Origin: Liolophura sinensis
Taxonomy: Eukaryota > Mollusca > Polyplacophora > Chitonida > Chitonidae
Direction of reading: 5' to 3'
Assembly: GCF_032854445.1 (NCBI RefSeq)
Contig: NC_088302.1
Span: 13,761,338-13,825,337, forward strand
DNA length: 64,000 nt
This document shows, piece after piece, positions 13,358-26,100 of the stretch. A model generated the notes under the pieces. It was not told the DNA's origin. It saw only the letters and a program-made list of their open reading frames with translations, and searched no databases. Position numbers and translations under genes: made by a program. How positions within the stretch are numbered: the first letter of the stretch is position 1; every line of letters starts with the position of its first letter.

Positions 13358-13700
13358 TTACTTTTGGTGCTGAAACTTTTTATTTCCCAGTAGAATGTGA
13401 TATATAATAATAATAATAATATCTTTATTTATCGAAAAAAAAAGCAACAACATAACCAATAATGCTGTCCGCACAACTTTCCCAACCAGCAGGAGAAGTA
13501 GGGTAGTGGGAGACGGGCCATTACCGACCCCTTCACACACCCCCTGCTGGCTGAAACCCCCTACACACAGTAATAGAGAAGGAACCATGTCAGTGGAAGA
13601 TGGCCCTTTTCCCATCCCATTTGGACTGAACAATGCACATGTGTGCAAGAGTGTTACAGGGACCTATTCTTAAGAAAAGGTTTTCTATAATAATACACCT
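13358..13700 (-). other. Retroposon-like 3' end with poly-A signal and (ATT)n
   Basis: On the minus strand an AATAAAGATATT followed by (ATT)n lies at about 13398-13432 after a moderately GC-rich stretch. This arrangement is usual at the 3' ends of retroposed elements. It may be the tail of the element that carried the helicase relic. Confidence 0.35.
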
Positions 13701-13963
13701 AAGTAAAAATTTGAAAATTAATAAAATAACTATAAATAAAAATGAAAAGTAGCAAAACAATATATATATATTTTAGGTTTAACATATCACATTTAGACTC
13801 TAAACAAGAAAAGTTAAGAGACGGGGGACATCATCCCATGTACCAAGCAAACCCAACACCTTTCTAAAATCAATGGAACTCTCAGAATCAGGAAATATGC
13901 GCAAGTAAGTCATAGACAAAATTTATGGTCATTTAGCACACATGTATAAACCAGAATACATAA

Positions 13964-14227
13964 TTTTTTTTTTTTTTTTTTTTTGATTGGTGTTTTACGC
14001 CGTACTCAAGAATATTTCACTTATACGACGGCGGCCAGCATTATGGTGGGTGGAAACCGGGCAGAGCCCGGGGGAAACCCACGACCATCCGCAGGTTACT
14101 GGCAGACCTTCTCACGTACGGCCGCCAGCATGAGCTGGACTTGAACTCACAGCGACCGCATTGGTGAGAGACTCCTGGATCATTACGCTGCGCTAGCGCT
14201 GTAACCGACTGAGCCACGGAGGCCCCC
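13964..14227 (-). mobile_element. tRNA-headed SINE, full length
   Basis: Read on the minus strand it runs from GGGGCCTCCGTGGCTCAGT (box A: TGGCTCAGTCGGT) through GAGTTCAAGTCC (box B) and a GC-rich body (GGGCTCTGCCCGGTTTCC, CCACCATAATGCTGGC) to GTACGGCGTAAAACACCAAT and a poly-A tail. This is the reference copy for all the fragments listed here. From memory the body resembles the molluscan RUDI/V-SINE type. Confidence 0.9.
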
Positions 14228-14528
14228 TGAGAATACATAATTAGCTATCCCACTGTGGCCATGCAATCATATTATCATGATAATATATTTGTAGATGTGT
14301 CAATATTTAGGACTCATTTCATTTGTTTTTGAGACAAATATTCTGCTGCAGAGAACAATTTAGAGCATTGATGTACATGTATAATACTTTCATTAACCAC
14401 ATATTAGCCATTTGGGCATACGAAACAACATCTAGTCTCTTAGTTCATCAACATCATGAGAATGACCTCTTGGTCTGATGATCCAGAATCTGACGAACAA
14501 ATATCATCAAACATTTCTCGAAACACTT

Positions 14529-14795
14529 TCAAAATCTTTTTGATGAGTGATGAGAACAGACGTTTGATAACTCAACCATGTCCCCATCCACGAAAATTAA
14601 CGAAGAATGGCACATGAGATTATCTATATCAGCTTCCTCAAGTCCCTCATACTCTGCTTGCAATGCATGTAATCGAATGTTGAGATGTTTTCTCTGAGAA
14701 ATTGATACTTTTCGCTGCAAAGTATCTGAATCGTCAACATCTCTCATAATGGAATTTGCCTTCTGCAATATCCTCAAAATCGTAGTCCTCGCCAA
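14529..14795 (-). pseudogene. Minus-strand ORF downstream of helicase relic, unknown
   Basis: This 88-codon ORF overlaps the end of the helicase fragment in another frame and includes a polar segment, SISQRKHLNIRLHALQAEYEGLEEADIDNL, with coiled-coil-like spacing. It matches no family I know. It may be a further part of the decayed gene or chance. Confidence 0.2.
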
Positions 14796-15090
14796 TATAC
14801 GCTGCTGGTATGCCTCTCTTGATTAGGGCTTTCATAAGAGACTTCATAAGGCTCACCAGAAAGACACAACGATAACAATAGTTTTGTTGACGTTGTTGGT
14901 GTTGGCGTAAGGTTACCATTGTCAGCGCCTAGAAGCACAATGATTTCCCTGCTCCAGTCTCCCGGCACACAAAAACATCTTTTCCCTGTGTAATTTCTTG
15001 CAGATACTGTCTCTGATATGTGTGCAGCTCCTTTATCCCGAATTTCAGACAAACAAGAGCCTCGACTTCACTGCTAATTTCCTCGCATTC
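14735..15090 (-). pseudogene. RecQ-like DEAD-box helicase fragment, decayed
   Basis: On the minus strand the reading frame entering at about 15090 gives ALVCLKFGIKELHTYQRQ, then GKDVFVCRETGAGKSLCF, an in-frame TAG, and after a poorly conserved stretch FLVSLMKSLMKALIKRGIPA and AYIGEDYDFEDIAEGKF. This follows the RecQ order: the Q-motif region, motif I (Walker A, GAGKS), motif Ia (normally VVSPLVSLMKDQ) and the following GIPA-x-Y segment. The stop after the Walker motif and the loss of the remaining helicase domain indicate a non-functional copy. Such fragments are often dispersed by transposition in invertebrate genomes, which may explain it here. Confidence 0.55.
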
Positions 15091-15539
15091 GTGTTATCCG
15101 GTCGACATCTTACTTCACACCCCGACTTCAACCAATAAAAATTCTTCCGCGAAGGCTTCTTTTAGCACACGACAGGTTCACAGGAAACTTGACAAGCGGA
15201 AACACACGAGGGGTTGACATAGAACTGGTCCAGAGGAAAAACACGTTCACATGGAAGCTGGTTCATAAGAAACACACGAGAGGTTTATAAGAAACAAGTC
15301 ATAATACTGTCGGAAAGATATGCTGCGCAAATACACAAAACTTTACATAGTAGAACTTTAGGTGTGCCATTTGAAAGGTGCTGAAGTGTCAGATGGGTTG
15401 CCTTCACGGACGGTTGGCCTAATTTTTTCTAATTCCCAGCTGAATAACAGCGCTTATGATTTATGCAAAAAAAAAATCCAGACTTACTAATTTACACGAA
15501 TAATAAGTACATATATATTATCTCAATAGTTAGGTATTT

Positions 15540-15620
15540 AATTGGCATTTTACGCCATACAAATGAATACTTCATTAATGTTACGGCCGTCATTTTTATG
15601 GGAGAGGAAACCTGATGAAG
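15540..15620 (-). mobile_element. SINE, diverged 3' fragment at the edge of the 69-bp array
   Basis: ATTGGCATTTTACGCCATAC, TACTTCATTAATGTTACGGC and GGGAGAGGAAACC follow the SINE order. The sequence then runs straight into the minisatellite. Confidence 0.6.
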
Positions 15621-17040
15621 TCTGTCGGGAAACCATCACATTTTCCTCCATTTTCCGGTCCCATGATGTTGATGGTTGAAGAAACCTGCTATAGACTATA
15701 GTGAAACCCTCAAACTCTTGACAACTTCTTGGGGTTGTTTATGGGTGGAGGAAACGGCCTGCTGTAATGTGCAGTGAAACCATCAGATAATTGATGACGT
15801 TAGGTTAAAGAATAGAAACCTGGTAAAATCTGTAAGCAAACCATTACATTTCCTGAAAGCCTTCTTGCGTTAGATTGGTGTGTTGGAAAAACCTGTTATA
15901 GTATACCGGGAAACCTAAACTTCCTGACAACTTAAAGATATTGGAAAAAACCTGGTAAAGAATGTAGGGAAACCATCACGCGCCTTGACACTCTCATGAC
16001 ATTAGGTTGATGGGTAGAGGAACCTAGGAATAATATAAGATTTTAGATAATATATAATTAAATCTATTGGGAATCCAACATATCTGCTGACAAACCGCTG
16101 ACCTCATTAAGGTAGACGAAACCCGGTAAAGTGTTTAGGGGAAGCCTTCTGACAACCTCTTGACCTTATAAGGGTGAAAAAACCCTAGCAAATTTTATAG
16201 GGAAACCACAAAACCTCCTGACGACATTATGACGTCAGATTAATGAGTGGGGTAAACCTGCTAAAGTGTACAGGGAAGCCACGAAAAATCCTTACAATCT
16301 GATGACGATATAAGGGTTAAGGAAAACTGGTAAAGTGTATAAGGAAACCACAAAGCTTCCTGACAATCTCCTGACGTTATACGGGTGGAAAAAACCTACT
16401 AATGTTTATAGGGAAACCACAAAACCTCTTGAAAACCACATGACGCCAGGTTGGTGAGTGGAGGAAACCTGGTAAAGTGTATAGGGAAACCACAAAACCT
16501 ACTGACAATGTGCTGACGTTATAAGAGTGAAAGAAACCTGGTAAAGTGTATAGGGAAACCACAAAGCCTACTGACAATGTGCTGACGTTATAAGAGTGAA
16601 AGAAACCTGGTAAAGTGTATAGGGAAACCACAAAGCCTACTGACAATGTGCTGACGTTATAAGAGTGAAAGAAACCTGGTAAAGTGTATAGGGAAACCAC
16701 AAAGCCTACTGACAATCTGCTGACGTTATAAGAGTGGAAGAAACCTGGTAAAGTGTATAGGGAAACCACAAAGCCTACTGACAATGTGCTGACGTTATAA
16801 GAGTGGAGGAAACCTGGTAAAGTGTATAGGGAAACCACAAAACCTCATAAAGTTTACAGAGAAATCACAAAACCTCCTGACAACCTTGATGGGTGGAGGA
16901 AACCTGGTAAATGATATAGGATAAGCATCACACCTCATGACAAATTTATAATGTTAGATTTACGGGTGAAAGCTTACGTGTAAATGAAAACTGTCCTAAA
17001 ACGTCTTGACTTAATAAGATGATGGGGTGAAGGAGACTTT
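15598..17040 (-). repeat. 69-bp minisatellite with degenerate flanks
   Basis: The core at about 16440-16850 has near-identical 69-bp units (starting for example at 16504 and 16573) containing GAAACCTGGTAAAGTGTATA and GGGAAACCACAAA. Increasingly diverged units extend on both sides to about 15600 and 17040. A 153-codon minus-strand ORF with a 23-residue repeat is a by-product of the period (69 = 3 x 23). Confidence 0.9.
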
Positions 17041-19333
17041 AAGAAGGTATCCGATTTTTGATAGTATGTAACTTAACGTATTCGGAAGCCATCGTATCTC
17101 ATAACAGCCTTCTGGCATAAGCCCGAAGCCTTCCCACGCAACAATATTCAAACTCTTGACCTAACTGTCTGAGACTCGGTAGAGATTCATACTCATCAGT
17201 TTTTGGTGATTCGAAAAATTTGACATTTAACCTTTATGACAAGCTGAATGACCACGCAGTTCATTATTAATGGCATATAGAACAAATGGATGTAGCAGAT
17301 TTATTTTATTAACAATGTGTAGGCCTATACAGACTGGGATGTAGCTTAGTCACTGTATGACAATGCTGTTTATCGTCAGTTGATTTGTCGCCGTAAAAAT
17401 GTCGTGATTAAATATCTAAGAATAACATTCAGTCTATCCTCTTATAAAATTAATGCGCAGCCTGCCGTCAGAATGGTTAAGTAATTTGCCAAAACCACGC
17501 CAAACAGTCAGATGATTGATTGTCACGCGATATATGCGGAACAGACCGTGCGTCAGACAAACGTTGTCCGACAGGGCAGTCCTGTCGCCGTGATACGCCT
17601 ACGTTTTTGGCCTGATTTAGAACATTTCTCTCCAATTGGTTAGTTTGTGGTCACGTGGCAGCTGTGTCAAGCCATTAGGCTGCTATCAATTAATCTGATG
17701 CCTGGGTAAGGTTATTAAGTATAGGAATTGTCTGTATGTATATGCATCCTTCGACCTTTTGTCTCTGTTAATGGTGAACTGTGGATCAAAATGTGTGATC
17801 GTAAGGTATTATACTACAACAACTTTGTTTCCATTGGTTGCTGAACTCTAACCAATCATAGAGGCCATGCAGGAGGAGTCATGCATGATGCTAAATTGAC
17901 TCATGACAACATTAAAGTTGTTTTAATCACAGAAGCAAACAGACGATAATGTTTAATATAAACCATGCCAAAAAAAACAAAACAAGAACGTTTTATTACA
18001 TTAACCAATGATGACGGCTCTAGTGAAATTGTTCCTTTTGTACTGTTATTCTCACTTTAAAAGGGCAATATTTCTAACAAAAGAAAGTGGTAACAGAGGT
18101 TAATTTCACTACAAGGAGTAAGTAAATTAACAGATGGAGCAGGGATTGGATATGTAGCGGATCAACACACCCATAGCATTCCTGGCGTGCCAAACACATT
18201 GACAAACAAATACACGTAATGATACTGTTGTTTTAACATTAAACACCAGATCTCAGACTTCCGAGCAGTAATTTTCGCCTGCTTGACATCTGAGCATCAG
18301 CTTGATTGGATCAAAGGGCTCACCTGGGTTGAATAAAGGGAATTCCGGTGTGCTGCAGATGGGATGATACAGCTTGGCGGATCCTAACAGAAAGCATGCA
18401 CTCTATACTGAGCGACTATGACTGTGCTAGTCAGACTTTTAGACTAGCTTAAACAGCAGTATTTGATGTATTGGTTCACGCAAGTAGTGCTGCGGGACAC
18501 GTATTGAAATCGTTCCGATTATCATCATTATTTATTCGATTTTGCGTGCCACCTTCAGCCTAGACCGTTTGCAGTATAATATTGCAGTATTATTCCCTGA
18601 TGCTTGAAGTTGTGCACCACGGAGCCTGACCGTTTTGTATGTCAGGTGGTCTGGCGGCCATATTGCATTTTGTATGAAATCGTTCAAACATCTTTTTCTG
18701 AAGAACCGCTGCACCGATTATTCTGAAATTTGATATGCAAGTAGACCGTTGGTAGTTACATTAAGTTTGTTGAAATCGTTGACTTCCAGTAACAACTGTG
18801 GAAGTTCTCCAATAGTTAAAGTCATAACTAGTTTTGAAATTTCATCTTTTTCACCTTCTTTGGTCTATTTCGAGGCGCGGATTCCGAATCTGTTTTTTTT
18901 TTGCATATCTTTGTAACTTTTTGAGATATAGTCAAAAAACTAAGTTTCGTAATTCCAATGATCTGTAACTCGAGAGCTATCGCAGCTAGAAATGTGAAAC
19001 TTGCCCTAAATTGTAGCTCAAGACATGCTCTTTCTGTAATTTGCAACGGATTTGAGCTGCAGCCAATAGTTTTCTCGCTAGAAGAGTTTAAATGACCACA
19101 CCGTTTTATCTTTTAGAAATAGATGTTAATCCTATTGCTTTAACATTGAGTTAGATGGAAACTGGACTAGGTTTATGGTATTTTTTTAATGCTTTCTGCT
19201 CCACTGTCCATGATTTCTCGAAAATCGATGTTGTACGATGACATACATCTGTGCTGTTTTCTATCTGAAGGCGTAGAATAACCACAACAACAAACGACGA
19301 AACTGATTTGCAGTTCTAGTTTATTTAATTCCT
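17041..19333. other. No gene recognised
   Basis: Spacer; nothing coding-like found on either strand. Confidence 0.5.
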
Positions 19334-19450
19334 TTTTTTTTTACACCGTACTCAAGAATATTTCACTTATACAACGGCGGCCAGCATTATGGTGTGAAGA
19401 AACCGGGCAGAACCCGGGGGAAACGGGTTGCAGGAAGACTTTCCCACGCT
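19334..19450 (-). mobile_element. SINE, 3' fragment with internal deletion
   Basis: It has ACACCGTACTCAAGAATATT, AACGGCGGCCAGCATTATGG and GGGCAGAACCCGGGGGAAAC, then a shortened link. Confidence 0.85.
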
Positions 19451-20295
19451 AGACAGTTGTAAGACAGCTAGACAGCGTCTTGGTTACGACGCCATTATAT
19501 GTCATTTGACACAGCGTTTTGTGGTTAAGGAAGTTTATACTTCATATTTCTTCCCCGAAACTTTCTTTGTAGCAAGTAAAAATGTGTTATCCCGTACACA
19601 TGCAGCGTCTCTGCGTTCTTCATCATAATTATGTGTTACTCCACTTAACTGGGCCTGTATAGGGGCTATATATACAAGGACATGGTTTGAGTAAAATCTC
19701 CCCTTGAGTTAACAGTTGCAATCAAAGCTCAATTGAGATACATGATATTTTAAATTTTTTAAAAATTTTTTTAAAATATTTTTATTAAAGATAGATTATA
19801 TAATATACACGGTTCACGATATAAATTTACACTCACGGAGCATTGTGGACTGCTTCTATTTACATAACTCCGTTCTAATTTATTCAAGCAACCAAACGAA
19901 CTACGAAAATGTATAACTGAAAAGCGTTTAGCACAAACCAATAAAGAACAATTTATAAGTGTTGAAAGTTGTTTTGGAAATTTGACTAATGGTTATTGAC
20001 CCGCTGAATTATATGGTTGGTACATGTGTATACATGAATGCGTTACGACTACTACTGCACGTACTTGTGGAGGAATTCTGTCGACAGCATTGCAGCAGAA
20101 TTCTTGTGTTCAGCATTAAAGTCATTTCCTCCGGGAATTGTGCTGCTTACTCGGATCATCCGAAACAGACAACCGGAATGGCTGCCAGCTTCCGACACTC
20201 CTGGAAATGCGGTGGATAATTATAAATGCCAGCTGATGTAACAATAAGAATAATAAGACGTTTTCAAAGAACAAACAAACAACAAGCGATTCTAT

Positions 20296-20510
20296 TGTCC
20301 GGTCAAGAGGATAAACTGATTGTTCGTCTGGTAAGACCCGGGTTCAATTCCCAGTTCCTTCAAGCCGAATCGTGGCACCACCTGATATGGAATGTTGGCT
20401 TAACAGGGGTGAATAGATCAAGTACATATGTATTGATCGACTTGGCCTGTCAAATATGGTGTCTTCGACATGGCGTTCCTGCGAGGCAGCATTTTAAATA
20501 CACTGTGTAG
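20296..20510 (+). mobile_element. Possible tRNA-derived dispersed repeat
   Basis: A box B-like GGGTTCAATTCCC is followed by AATCGTGGCACCACCTGATA and a GGCAGCATTTTAAATA end. A weakly similar end (CAATCAGGCAGCACAAAAAT) is at 59558. It does not fold as a real tRNA. Confidence 0.35.
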
Positions 20511-21704
20511 AATTGGTACCAGACATAATGTCTACCTAGGCCTACATGTTTACACGATTCATGAAGTCGCAAGGTCACTAATTCCAAAGTTTAAGAAGCC
20601 ATAATATTGATAAACTGGGGGACGTGTCTAAGTATAATTACTGTTATCTTCATGCTAGATAAAATTAAAAATGAACCTTGCAACACCCTTGCATAGTGCT
20701 CTACATTACAGCATTACGGGGATGGCACAACAATAGGTGGCCTGTTGTCAGTTATACTGACTATTGCATTGGGTACTTCACTCATTGGGATTTGAAATCG
20801 GACCTCTGTACATTTGTCCAGCTCTCATCTGAGCTATTGGGTATTCCTCGTTTGCCAGTGCTAATACAAGCACTACAAAATGGTCCTATTACACCCTTCT
20901 GTAGGGGCCTGTTAAGGCCATCATCATACCATAGTACTATCTTTTCTCGGTCCTGACACTTTTCAACAACAACAACAATACCGCCTCGAACAAAATACCC
21001 TTTCCCCCAACTATTTAAAAGGACTAAAGATAAACGTGTTTCCATTTTCAATATAGAGGATTAAATTTTTCGAGATACTGGATCTATTTTTTCGAGCAAA
21101 TTTTTTATCTGCAATTATCAGTAAACATCTATTAAAGCTTCTAAATGAGTTGTTTCGTATATCTGCACAACAATTAATTTAATTTAATTCATTTATTTAA
21201 AGCGCCACAAAATACATTGCTGGGGATTTACGTTTGGCCTGTGGTATTTGTTGAGATAAATTGTCGTGTTGAGAAACATAAGTTTCCTTGAGTGTTAAAA
21301 AGTGTTTGAAGCTTGTATGAACATAGAAATTTGCAGCATTCTTTCAGGTTAACGTAAGTTAACTTAATGGGTACCTTTAAGCTCTGTTCGAGAAACTTAC
21401 TAAATTGGTAAGGCGAACATAATCGATAATACGAAGTAAACGTATGTGGTAAACCTATGTAGTTTGTCACGGCACTATGTGTAATGAATAACATCTTAAA
21501 AGCTTCATATAAGACCACATCAATATCGCTAATATATTAGTGAAATACACAGTTTTTTTTACAAGCCTATACATGTGCGTCACATACGTATTAATTAAGG
21601 TGAATTTTAATATTTAGAAAACTTCGTCCAACTTTAGTCACTAAAATGGCGGTTTCATGCAGCGAATGACTCTTACCAAAAATTAAACCAATGTGTAAAT
21701 CAGT

Positions 21705-22078
21705 TCCCGCCTTTGGCGGCCTCGACTGGGTGATCTCCTAGCTTGATCACCTCAACCTCAGACTCGGGAACGGTAGATCCAGGGTCAATCCTGGGTCGAG
21801 TCACACCTAAGACCTTAAAGGAGGAAGTTGTAACTTCCTCGCTTGATGTTCTGCATGAAGGGGATAGTGGAACGACTGATTGGCCCGTATCGGTATAATG
21901 GCTCAGTGGGTGCTCCTTACTTGCCATCGGTAAGGCGTCTCAGTGCAGCAGCACTAGATAAAAGAGCGAAAAAAATCTGTCCTGCTTCAAGGAGGCTCAT
22001 TACATGCTTCATTGTCAAAAAATTGCTAAGTACGACGCTGAACCCCAAGCACTCACTCACTCACTCACTCAACCTCAG
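21705..22078 (+). mobile_element. Retroposon-like repeat with (CACT)n tail
   Basis: A moderately GC-rich segment ends ATTGCTAAGTACGACGCTGA then ACCCCAAGCACTCACTCACT. The tandem CACT tail after an AACCCCAAGCA-type end is, from memory, typical of a common molluscan SINE-like repeat. ORFs in it are not convincing. Confidence 0.55.
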
Positions 22079-22285
22079 ACGGTAACTGTAACTTATTTCC
22101 AGAGTAAGGGCGATAGCACGGCTAACCTCTGGCCAAAGGGACGTAACTTCTGCATACATATACACACATAATAAGTTTATCTACAATGTATCCTGTAACC
22201 CAGGCCACGTGGGTAATGTAGGGGTGAGTTGTAAATTGGTGGCAAACGAACAATAAATGCTCAGTGGTTCGTTCACGGCTAAGTG

Positions 22286-22390
22286 TAAAAAAAACAAAAA
22301 ACAAAAAAAAAACAAAAAAAAAAACGAACAAACAAAAAAAAAAAAAAACAAAACAACAAAAACAAACAAATAAACAAACAAACAAAAAAT
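22286..22390 (+). repeat. A-rich (AAAC)n-like stretch
   Basis: Roughly 100 bases of A runs broken by single C or G and ending in AAACAAACAAA. It looks like the tail of a retroposed sequence. ORFs with Lys or Phe/Leu runs here are artefacts. Confidence 0.85.
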
Positions 22391-22449
22391 ATATAGAGGT
22401 GGACAATACCTGCAAACATGACCTTTGTTCATTTAATTTTAAGTTCATA

Positions 22450-23156
22450 TAAAAATTACGTAGAACAATAATATTACCAACAGTATGACTACATTTAATA
22501 TTTCTATTTGACTTTATGTACAGTTGAAGTATAGAGCTATATGCCTACCTACATGCACATGTACATGTATAATGAGCCTATAGGCTATACGTCGTCATGT
22601 ACCCACACGTATAGGCCCTACGTGGTTAAAACTTCATTTATGCTCTTCTTTTTCTGATGGAACCATAGTTGTTATGTGGAGGGGTTTTTGTCTCTTAAAT
22701 TAAAACTGAAAGGAACATACGTTTCCTGGAGGAAAGGGAAAGACTAAAAACTGCATGAACTTAAATAGCTTTGTTAACTATCTGTCGATCGCCGACTACA
22801 TGCATGTCAGAAATGTCAGAATTGTATGTCAGAAATGATAGCTGCTTCATTGTACCACTGAATTAAAGTATACTGTGTTTTTCTTGATTCTTTACTGTGT
22901 TATCTGATGTTAATTATTCGAACTGAGCTGCACACGCAAGCGGACACATTGAACGCGTTAGTTACGCGGGGGTTAAGCCAGTAGATGTAAGCTACCAAAA
23001 TAAACACACGTGTCATGGGGTTGCAAGCAGTGCGCATGCGGCGAAAACGGAACTGGAGGGACGAAGAAAACATTTCTTTATGTGAGCGGACGTACTGGGT
23101 GCAGTTAAAAAAAGTTTCGTAATGCTGATATAAACAGTGTAAAACGAGCAATCAGT
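22450..23156 (+). promoter_or_regulatory. SERINC upstream region
   Basis: AT-rich to about 22900, then more GC- and CpG-rich (CATTGAACGCGTTAGTTACG, GTGCGCATGCGGCGAAAACG) up to the start codon. This fits a promoter and 5' UTR, but no TATA box or clear initiator is visible. Confidence 0.35.
23122..23133 (+). promoter_or_regulatory. Possible 4-codon uORF before SERINC start
   Basis: ATG CTG ATA TAA lies 24 bases before the SERINC start codon. It would be a minimal upstream ORF if transcription begins upstream of it. The transcription start is not visible from sequence, so this is tentative. Confidence 0.25.
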
Positions 23157-26100
23157 ATGGGAGGCTGTTGTTCGGCCCAGGTAAATAATTTTCTAACCCT
23201 GAAAGTTTTTCAAAACCATGATCGGAGCAGAATGTCTATTGACGTCTATGAAGTCAGCCGAAATGACAAGCTGTTGTTGTTGTAGTAGTGTCATTGTTTT
23301 TTTTTTTTTACCATTGGATCTTGTTAATTTTTTGTAAATGGCAGCTCCGTCCACATTTAATTAGACGCATTATACGAGCGACACAAGACAAACATAGAAC
23401 ATGAACGTAGAATATGAAACTAAGGCAGATGTAATACATACACTGTGGGACTAATGACTGATATTAGTCCTAGGCCCGAAAGTGTCCAACTCCTTTTCTT
23501 ATACTGGCCTACCGTCACGAAGCGAAGGTAACGAAAGTCAATGCCAATTGTCTTTGTTAGTGAACAAGCATCAAAGACCTGCTTTCCGCACCCACTGCAC
23601 GGCCACCATATGCCCCTACATATGCATGCTTTTGCAATAGATTTATTATAGGCATGAAGGCCTCCACGGCCACTGCAGCCATGATGAGCAGGACACTGCT
23701 TCCACTGCTTCCCACTGTTCCACAACGAGCAGGACATGCGTGTTGTTGGAGTCTTGATGCTAGGCCAGTATAAGAAAAGGATTTTTAGTCTCTCAGACTT
23801 ATAAAAGTCCCAGATACACTCTACTTACCTGAGGTTTCTCTGACGATATATTTGACAAAATTCTGCTCTGCCAGAAATGGCCCCAAACCAACATCAGAGA
23901 GTGCCCCATTTAAAAACCTGATGCAGTTACCTGCATGTGTCAAATATATGGAGGCTGTCAGTACAGCCGTTTGCTTTGAGCATCACCATGCGGTCAAAGT
24001 GGATGGTGTGCCAGTGCAGCTTAATGACATGTAGGGCTGAGCCTCTCACCAATGTGGTCGCTGTTAGTTCAAGTCCAGCTCATGGGCTCGTGGGAAGGTC
24101 TGCCAGCAGTCTGCGCATGGTCGTGCCTTCTGCCCAGTTTTCTTCCACCATAATGCTGGCTGCTGTGGTATAGTTGAAATATTTTATGAGTACAATGCAA
24201 AACACCTATAAAATAAATAAATAAATATTTGCTGTGTAATAAAAGTTTTACTTTAAAAGTTTTCATTGAGAAAGTCATTTGTCATGATAAAGAGGTGATC
24301 ACATTAATCATGTGACTGTTTTACTTTGCAAAAAATATGCTTCTGTAGCTTAACAATAAATCTAATTACTGATTGAAAAGATGGTTTCTGTATTTACATG
24401 AGATGTATTTCTCAGAAGTAGGAAAATCATAACCATACAAGTGAAACAACCTGTAAACTGGACTTTTTTGGAAAGAATTTAAATACTCATTAATATTTTG
24501 ACTATTACTTTTGCAGGTGGCCTGTTTTTGTGGCCCGTCCCCGTGTACTCTGTGCTGTCAATGCTGTCCTCCAATCAATGAGTCAACCAGTACTCGGATC
24601 ATGTACACCATCCTGCTCATCATTGGCTTTGGTATAGCTTGTCTCATGCTCACACCACAGTTCCAACACGTACTCATTGAAACTGTAAGTATTTCTTATT
24701 TTATTTGCAGAGAATAACAATTGAATGTGAGGATGGCAATGTTCAAGAGTATTAAATATTTGCTGCTGCAAATTTCACAAATATTGACAACAGATCGCCT
24801 GCTCGCATGGTAGCCTTCAGGCGAGCGTATCATAGATGACAGTTTAAGAAGTCATTATTTAAACTTACTAATTTATTTATTTGATATGAGTTTTGTGCCC
24901 TGCTCAAGAATATTTCACTTAGTTGATGGTGGCCAGCAGGAAGAAACCGAGCAGAGCCCTGATGAAACCCACAACCATCCGCAGGTTTCAGTATGCAAAT
25001 ACATGCATTGTGCTCATTAACATATTTAAACAAATGGAACCCTCTTTACTTTGAGGAATCTATAAATATTATCAGTATTGGGTGTAATAGTTACAAATTA
25101 AATTTTCTCTCTTTCAGATACCCGAGTTCAATGTGACCTGTGTTCAGCTGAATGCAGGGGAGAACTGTGACAAGCTGACTGGATACAAAGCTGTGTACAG
25201 ACTTTGTGCCGGGATGGTAGCGTTCCACTTTGTCTTACTCCTCATAGTGGTTTTACCCTGTATATCCACCAGTAACAGCTGGAGAGCAGAAATACATAAT
25301 GGGTAAGAATTGTCTCCTCCTTTTTTGTTCATGAATATTGCTAAGTTTATGTCATAGGAGAGCAAAGAACACTGCAGTCAGCTTTGCACACAATCCTTTT
25401 CAGTATAAACTTATCCTGTCTTGAATGAATGAGAAAGAAAATGTTTTGTATTCGTGTGTGGAAAAGAAGAACTTTGGTTGCAGTGTTTATTCAAAATCTG
25501 TTGTGTCTTTGTATTACATTTAAATTTCTTGCATACATTACACATTTACAGCATATTTTTTGCACTGTAGATCTTTACATATACTAATGGAAAAAAGTAA
25601 CTGTGCATCACAGAAAATGGGACAAAACAAAAGATGTTTGAAAAGTTATAAACCTAACCGTCAATAAACATTTAGCCAAGCATTTTTCATGAAATGTCAT
25701 GTCACGTATCGCGCGTGGCACGTGCACCTCATGTATAATGACATGACTCACATCCTGCATGATGTTTGACACATGAAGTTCACACACCTGATTTCGAAAA
25801 TTGAAGAACTGTTGATTATTCTTTAGCCTCTAAATGTTGTGGAAAACACGTTAACTTCAACATAAATTGTGCGTACAACATGCCACGGCTTACAGAAAAT
25901 CAGCGTCTCCGCGCCGTGGGTATGCTGGAGACTGGAATGGCCCAGAATGAAGTTGCCAGACATTTTGGTGTCCATCGAAACACGATATCCTCTCTATGGC
26001 GACGTTTTCAACAGAATGGGAACACGAGAGATTTGCCCCGGTCCGGCCGTCCACGTGTGACGTCACGTCAGCAAGACAACCATATTCGGCTGACCCATCT

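Noticed and set aside
13964-14227. tRNA gene
   Set aside because: Box A and B are present, but they head a SINE body with a poly-A tail, and no intact cloverleaf is formed.
16377-16838. 153-codon minus-strand ORF with 23-residue repeats
   Set aside because: It is a by-product of the 69-bp minisatellite; no start context or homologue.
22122-22452. ORFs with Phe/Leu or Lys/Asn runs
   Set aside because: They translate an A-rich low-complexity tract.
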